36,234 nucleotides of DNA from Candidatus Enterococcus wittei. Its GTDB lineage: Bacteria; Bacillota; Bacilli; Lactobacillales; Enterococcaceae. The notes below the pieces were generated by a model that was given only the letters and a program-made list of their open reading frames with translations, searched no databases and was not told where the DNA came from. The position numbers were made by a program, and so were the translations under genes. Each line of letters opens with the position of its first letter. Position 1 is the stretch's first letter. The stretch lies in assembly GCF_002140175.1 (NCBI RefSeq), contig NZ_NGMO01000002.1:349044-385277 (forward strand), read 5' to 3'. This document shows, in pieces, positions 32,609 to 36,234 of this stretch.

Positions 32609-32699
32609 GATCGATTATTTGAGAATGATTGCGAAATGTTTAGAAGATATCCTTACCGCGATTCATCAAATTATGAAGAAAAAAGGAGAAAGAATATGA
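32601..32699 (+). CDS. Micro-ORF, 32 aa
   Basis: ATG 32601 overlaps the previous stop and has GGAGG 5-6 nt upstream. It encodes an amphipathic helix (YLRMIAKCLEDILTAIHQIM) with a basic tail. Stop TGA overlaps the next start as ATGA. Conservation cannot be judged here. Confidence 0.5.
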   Translation: MNKIDYLRMIAKCLEDILTAIHQIMKKKGERI

Positions 32700-32770
32700 A
32701 ATATTTTCAACTAGTATTGACACTTATAACGGCAATGGTAATTGAAGTGCTTGAACAAAAATTAGCATAG
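32696..32770 (+). CDS. Micro-ORF, 24 aa hydrophobic peptide
   Basis: ATG 32696 overlaps the previous stop (ATGA) and has AAAAGGAG 7-8 nt upstream. It encodes MKYFQLVLTLITAMVIEVLE plus QKLA: a single short membrane-spanning helix. It resembles small hydrophobic peptides or type I toxins in size only. Confidence 0.5.
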   Translation: MKYFQLVLTLITAMVIEVLEQKLA

Positions 32771-32781
32771 GAGAAAAAGAG

Positions 32782-33327
32782 ATGATTGAAAAAGAATTAG
32801 TGACCACACAAACAGAAGTTTGGCGAGATCCTCATCAAACCCATCGCTATGTTTTCAAACGACAATGGGCGATCAAAGGAAAAGAAGCGGAAGATAAATT
32901 AGCGGTAGTCATTACTATTCGTCCAACAGATACAGAACCATTTACGAATGATTTGAGTATGTTATTAATCGAAAAGAATATCCGACAATTAGGATTTACT
33001 GGTTTTATTGCTGTGAATCTTTTTTCGTATACAAAAGCGAAAAGTCCTCGGGTATTTCCTCGTGGAAATGATGAACAATCTTTGGAAATATTAACAACTG
33101 TTTTCACAGAAAAGAAAATCAACACCATTATTTTTGCTTGTGGTTCGATTACAGCGACGAGTCAAGTGGCTTATGAACAAGCGAAGACCATTTACGATCA
33201 ATTGAGTGCGAAACAAAAAAAGATGACCAAAGTATTGATAAATGCAGAAGGCAAGTTATCCCATCCATTAAGTATTCATGTTCGTAATGAATGGCAATTG
33301 GCAGATCATTCTTTGTTATTTCAATAA
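32782..33327 (+). CDS. DUF1643 domain protein
   Basis: 181 residues. The DUF1643 pattern is visible: ITIRPTDTEPFTNDLSMLLI (in the place of the usual NPS-x-A-D-x-x-x-D-x-T), LGFTGFIAVNLFSY, and a later IIFACGS strand. Function unknown; many members sit on mobile DNA. Start at 32782 has AGGAG upstream, 11 bp after the micro-ORF. Last gene of the unit. Confidence 0.75.
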   Translation: MIEKELVTTQTEVWRDPHQTHRYVFKRQWAIKGKEAEDKLAVVITIRPTDTEPFTNDLSMLLIEKNIRQLGFTGFIAVNLFSYTKAKSPRVFPRGNDEQSLEILTTVFTEKKINTIIFACGSITATSQVAYEQAKTIYDQLSAKQKKMTKVLINAEGKLSHPLSIHVRNEWQLADHSLLFQ

Positions 33328-33482
33328 ACGAAAATAAGTATTCAATGTATATGTTTCTTTTTCTGTTATTTTACTTGTTCTTTTACAGACTAAACAACTT
33401 GTAAAACCTCTTGTTATATGCATTATCAATGAAGGAATCAATATGATATTTTTAAAATGTCAGAGGAAATGGAGGTGAGCAA

Positions 33483-33779
33483 GTGAAAGTAGATGGGGAA
33501 TGTTTGACGAGTTCGTATAAAAGTATCTATGAATTTTTTGAGGAAAAAGGACTAGACACGGATTTACTTTATCAGTTTTATATTGCTTTTCGTGGGCAAC
33601 AGTTATCGTTCCCAATGAAAATGTATGACCGAGAATTAGTCGCTCAAAAAATTGAAACAATGGTACAAGAAAACCATTCCATTGATTCTAGGAAATTAAC
33701 GGATCGGTATGGTTTTTCAACGAGATGGATTCAAAGTATTATCAGACAACAACAAAAGGAGCAACATGTACATGGCTAA
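33483..33779 (+). CDS. Mor transcription-activator-like helix-turn-helix protein
   Basis: 98 residues. YQFYIAFRGQQLSFPMKMYDREL followed by the HTH-like IDSRKLTDRYGFSTRWIQSIIR matches the Mor/C family layout (dimerisation part, then HTH). GTG start with GGAGGTG 5-6 nt upstream. The stop overlaps the start of the EcsC-like gene by 8 nt, so it probably controls its own operon or a nearby one. Phage Mor activates middle genes; chromosomal relatives are often uncharacterised. Confidence 0.7.
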   Translation: MKVDGECLTSSYKSIYEFFEEKGLDTDLLYQFYIAFRGQQLSFPMKMYDRELVAQKIETMVQENHSIDSRKLTDRYGFSTRWIQSIIRQQQKEQHVHG

Positions 33780-34662
33780 TGAAGAAACAGTAGGTTTGAG
33801 AATCATAGAAGAAGCATTCAAATTACCAATGGTCAAAGTTGATCGTCGAGCATTTTTGATTCAAACATTTCAAGGAAAAGTTTCTGATATTGAAGGACTC
33901 ATAGAAAAGGGACCACAAGCATTTTTATCCAAAGAAATGCTAGATCGTGAAGCACAAAAATGTATTCAATCGATTACCTTGAAATCAAGTGCGGTATCGT
34001 TAGCAACTGGACTCCCAGGAGGTATCGCTATGGCAGCAACTATTCCAGCGGATCTCCTTCAGTTCTTTGGTTATTCATTACGATTAGCACAGGAAATTTC
34101 GTACATTTATGGATTTAAGGATTTAATGGGAGAGAATGGAGAGCTCAGTGAAGAAGCAAAGAATACGCTGATATTGTATTTGGGAATTATGCTTGGAGTA
34201 ACTTCTGCAGGTTCTGCCGTACGAGCGATGTCTGGAAAGTTATCTACACAAGCATTGAAAAAGATTCCTCAAAAAGCATTGACACAAACGTTGTATTATC
34301 CAGTAATCAAACGAGTACTAGGTATTTTTGGTACAAAGTTAACTAAAAATACCTTCGCGAAAGGTATTTCTAAAGCAGTACCAGTTGTGGGAGGCGTTGT
34401 TTCAGGAGGCATCAATTACTTGTCTATGAAACCAATGGCAACAAAGCTTCAAACAGAGTTAGGAAAAAATGTAGCGTATACAGAAGAAAGTCTCCAACAA
34501 GATTTAGATATTTTAGAAGGTGAATTTGAAGAAGTATCTTCTGATATCGCGTCTTCTGATACAGTTCTTTCTCAATTAGAAAGACTTTCTCATTTGTTGG
34601 AAACGAATATGATTACAGAAGAAGAGTTTCAACAATTGAAGCAAGAGCTGTTAAAGAAATAA
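33772..34662 (+). CDS. EcsC-like protein with C-terminal SHOCT-type segment
   Basis: 296 residues from ATG 33772; ATG 33766, closer to AAAGGAG, is equally possible. Gly/Ala-rich region (SAVSLATGLPGGIAMAATIPADLLQFFGYSLRLAQEISYIYG, in part) characteristic of EcsC-family proteins, two hydrophobic hairpins (about 145-170 and 205-235), an acidic linker and a C-terminal SHOCT motif LSHLLETNMITEEEFQQLK. Probably peripheral or embedded in the membrane. Cellular role unknown. Coupled to the Mor-like gene. Confidence 0.7.
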   Translation: MANEETVGLRIIEEAFKLPMVKVDRRAFLIQTFQGKVSDIEGLIEKGPQAFLSKEMLDREAQKCIQSITLKSSAVSLATGLPGGIAMAATIPADLLQFFGYSLRLAQEISYIYGFKDLMGENGELSEEAKNTLILYLGIMLGVTSAGSAVRAMSGKLSTQALKKIPQKALTQTLYYPVIKRVLGIFGTKLTKNTFAKGISKAVPVVGGVVSGGINYLSMKPMATKLQTELGKNVAYTEESLQQDLDILEGEFEEVSSDIASSDTVLSQLERLSHLLETNMITEEEFQQLKQELLKK

Positions 34663-34670
34663 TTATTTAG

Positions 34671-34703
34671 AAAAAGCAACCACTTATACGAGTGGTTCTT
34701 TTT
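34671..34703 (+). terminator. Terminator after the EcsC-like gene
   Basis: AACCACT-tatacg-AGTGGTT flanked by AAAAAG and CTTTTT, 9 bp after the stop. Confidence 0.85.
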
Positions 34704-34743
34704 CTTGAATGAATTCAAATTTATTATTAGGAGAAGAAACAGG

Positions 34744-35637
34744 ATGAAAGCAAAACGATTATTCCTATTAGGCACGATTCTTTTACTTGGAGGATGTTCT
34801 ACTGTCTCTCAAAATGAACAAAAGAAACAAGTGGATTCAACAACTCATGAAACTGAAACAACAAGAAAGGAATCTTCTACAAAAGAAATAGAAACAACTA
34901 CTCTAGAAACTAACACAACAGAGTCTAGTAAGGCAACGAGTTCAGATACGAGTGATTCTCAAATAAAACAAGAATTATGGGATACAAATAAAGCATCTCA
35001 ACTAGCAACTTTTGTCCCACAATGGGGAAAGACATTAGGGCAAGAATATAAAAGCTACAATCCTCAGAACAATGTAAGTCTGTATGGCACTCCTTTACCA
35101 CAAGCCGTGATTAATGGCAATTGGAAAATGGCAATCAATGAAGCACCAGTTACCGTACAATGGTCAGAAGATGGAACTGGTCAAGCAGATTTCAATTTAG
35201 TAGCAGTTTATTCTGATGTAGAAACTGGGGAATATTTAGGGCAGCATGTTTACTTTTTCGGTTTTCAAAATGGACAACCTAAAGTTTATTTAACGCAACA
35301 AAATCAAGGTAATGAAAATAATTATCTGTACTTTAACGAAACTCAAAATCAACAATTAAAACAAGGTTTCAGTGATATTGTGAATGGACAAACTCCTCAA
35401 ACTCCAGTAGTAGAAGAATCTACTCAACAAGCAACAACTGATTCAGCTATGCCAAGTTCACATGAAAGAGCACAAGCAATTAGGGAAATATTAAAACAAA
35501 ATCAAGGATTTAATGAAGAGGTATTAAACTCAATTCCAGATGAAGAAATACTTGATTCTTTCGTAGGTAATGCGACCAATGCACAACTAGCACAAAGTGC
35601 GATGAATCTATTAGAAAAATACCCTAATTTGAAATAA
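34744..35637 (+). CDS. DUF4767-containing lipoprotein
   Basis: 297 residues. Lipobox LLGGC with Cys at about residue 18 follows a short signal peptide, then a Thr/Glu/Ser-rich linker (about 22-75). The DUF4767 region spans about 80-220 (LWDTNKASQLATFVPQWGKT, WSEDGTGQADFNLVAVYS). A short C-terminal helical part (about 235-297) is not part of DUF4767. Lipid-anchored outside the cell; function unknown. ATG 34744 has AGGAG 8-9 nt upstream; the earlier in-frame ATG at 34705 has no site. Confidence 0.8.
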   Translation: MKAKRLFLLGTILLLGGCSTVSQNEQKKQVDSTTHETETTRKESSTKEIETTTLETNTTESSKATSSDTSDSQIKQELWDTNKASQLATFVPQWGKTLGQEYKSYNPQNNVSLYGTPLPQAVINGNWKMAINEAPVTVQWSEDGTGQADFNLVAVYSDVETGEYLGQHVYFFGFQNGQPKVYLTQQNQGNENNYLYFNETQNQQLKQGFSDIVNGQTPQTPVVEESTQQATTDSAMPSSHERAQAIREILKQNQGFNEEVLNSIPDEEILDSFVGNATNAQLAQSAMNLLEKYPNLK

Positions 35638-35719
35638 GAGTTACAAATGGACGAGGCTTTTAGGATGATTCATCATTCTAACACGGTTCAATAATTAGAG
35701 TTATACATCATCAAGTAAT

Positions 35720-35766
35720 AACTGATTCTTAAAAAGCACCATAAGCTTTTTAAGAATCAGTTTTAT
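35720..35766 (+). terminator. Terminator of the lipoprotein gene
   Basis: AACTGATTCTTAAAAAGC / GCTTTTTAAGAATCAGTT, loop ACCATAA, then TTAT. Confidence 0.85.
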
Positions 35767-35802
35767 CTATAAAGAGGGAGAAAGAATGTATTAAATGACT
35801 TT

Positions 35803-36057
35803 TTAACTAATATACATAAAAATAATAGGAACGATAATTGAAAGAGCACAAGCATTCTTTTGAATGAGATATTTAATTGAAAACCAATACAGTACTAGAA
35901 GTCCCCAAAGTGACCAAAAGATAGTTGATAAAAAATGAGTGAGAAAAGTAAAATGAAATAAAAGATTGTCACTTTAGGTACTTTGGTACTAAGAAGAGCT
36001 TGTTTTTGTCTATTTGTTTCACTAAAGTATATAAAACGGAATTAATGCAGGAATCAT
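35803..36057 (-). pseudogene. Possible frameshifted small membrane protein
   Basis: Minus-strand frames join as FSETNRQKQALLSTKVPKVT... followed by IFYFILLFSLIFYQL, then after a shift SLWGLLVLYWFSIKYLIQ and CALSIIVPIIFMYIS. This gives two to three hydrophobic segments and a normal stop at 35803. The only ATG, at 36057, lies in a terminator-like hairpin. No intact start or frame remains, and the family is not recognised. Confidence 0.3.
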
Positions 36058-36093
36058 AGAAAGTATGACAAACTTTCTATGATTTCCTGTTTT
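36048..36093 (+). terminator. Long hairpin near the right edge
   Basis: CAGGAATCATAGAAAGT / ACTTTCTATGATTTCCTG (one bulged base), then TTTTAC. A terminator or a stable RNA element between units. Confidence 0.55.
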
Positions 36094-36104
36094 ACTTGAC
36101 TTTT

Positions 36105-36234
36105 TGATATAATAGAATAGTTAAGAAAGTATTCAAGAGAATATTTTAGAAAATAGAGTTTATGTACTGTAGAAAGAATTTGAGTGTCAATGATTTAGTG
36201 ACTTAATATATGAATGAGGTGATTCTCTTGGTAT
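36105..36234 (+). promoter_or_regulatory. Promoter and start of a gene leaving the window
   Basis: TGATATAAT (TATAAT 36108-36113) is an extended -10. A TTG at 36228 has GAGGTGAT 5-8 nt upstream and is a likely start, with two codons visible. Product unknown. Confidence 0.35.

Noticed and set aside
1..36234. CRISPR arrays, tRNA and rRNA genes
   Set aside because: No regularly spaced repeats and no cloverleaf or rRNA sequence were recognised on either strand.

Overview
The window is a low-GC Firmicutes chromosome segment, most likely from an enterococcus. The protein families (PepV, PepA, NnrD, YtpP/YtpR, HtrA, RlmH), strong AGGAG-type ribosome binding sites, an LPKTG surface protein and the IS256-family elements all fit this, but the species cannot be fixed from the sequence alone.

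Left part, 0-22 kb, is mostly ordinary core genome. At 0.3-4.5 kb a catabolite-type operon carries a permease, a HyuA-type hydantoinase/oxoprolinase without a HyuB, and an HExxH (ImmA/IrrE-like) protein. It faces a convergent GntR/FadR-type regulator. Next come a 55-aa conserved-looking small protein, an NnrD/thioesterase pair, the dipeptidase PepV, an LPXTG protein, a gene-poor hairpin-rich kilobase, and a PH-domain protein. A three-gene set at 11.8-15.8 kb (a GtrB/DPM1-like polyprenyl-phosphate glycosyltransferase plus two large multi-pass membrane proteins) looks like a cell-envelope glycosylation cassette. It is followed by a PepSY-like membrane protein divergent from pepA, the thioredoxin-like/Usp/YtpR group, htrA and rlmH. 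The htrA-rlmH gap holds a dense cluster of DnaA-box-like 9-mers next to a very AT-rich stretch.

Middle part, 22.1-31.8 kb, is an accessory segment directly downstream of rlmH, a gene used as an integration site in other Firmicutes. It is decayed. It contains a PD-(D/E)XK nuclease-like gene with two frameshifts, cut by an IS256-family element whose transposase has an internal stop. It also has a 5'-truncated TniB/TnsC-like AAA ATPase, a frameshifted DUF6036-like nucleotidyltransferase with a translationally coupled partner, and a membrane-protein gene whose frameshift lies in a perfect 19-bp palindrome. An intact sugar module follows (PTS IIC, a stand-alone RarA/MgsA C-terminal-like protein, and a divergent RpiR regulator). 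Then come a small serine recombinase, the first 11 codons of an interrupted gene, and a second, intact IS256-family element in opposite orientation.

Right part, 31.9-36.2 kb, is a run of small plus-strand genes: DUF960, an unknown 99-aa protein, two tiny overlapping ORFs, a DUF1643 protein, then a Mor-like HTH protein coupled to an EcsC/SHOCT-like protein, and a DUF4767 lipoprotein. Strong hairpin terminators separate most of the transcription units.

The observations most worth a second look are the DnaA-box cluster away from any dnaA gene, the quasipalindrome-type frameshift, the RarA-C/PTS/RpiR module, the micro-ORF operon, the decayed nucleotidyltransferase pair, and the structured leader of ytpR.
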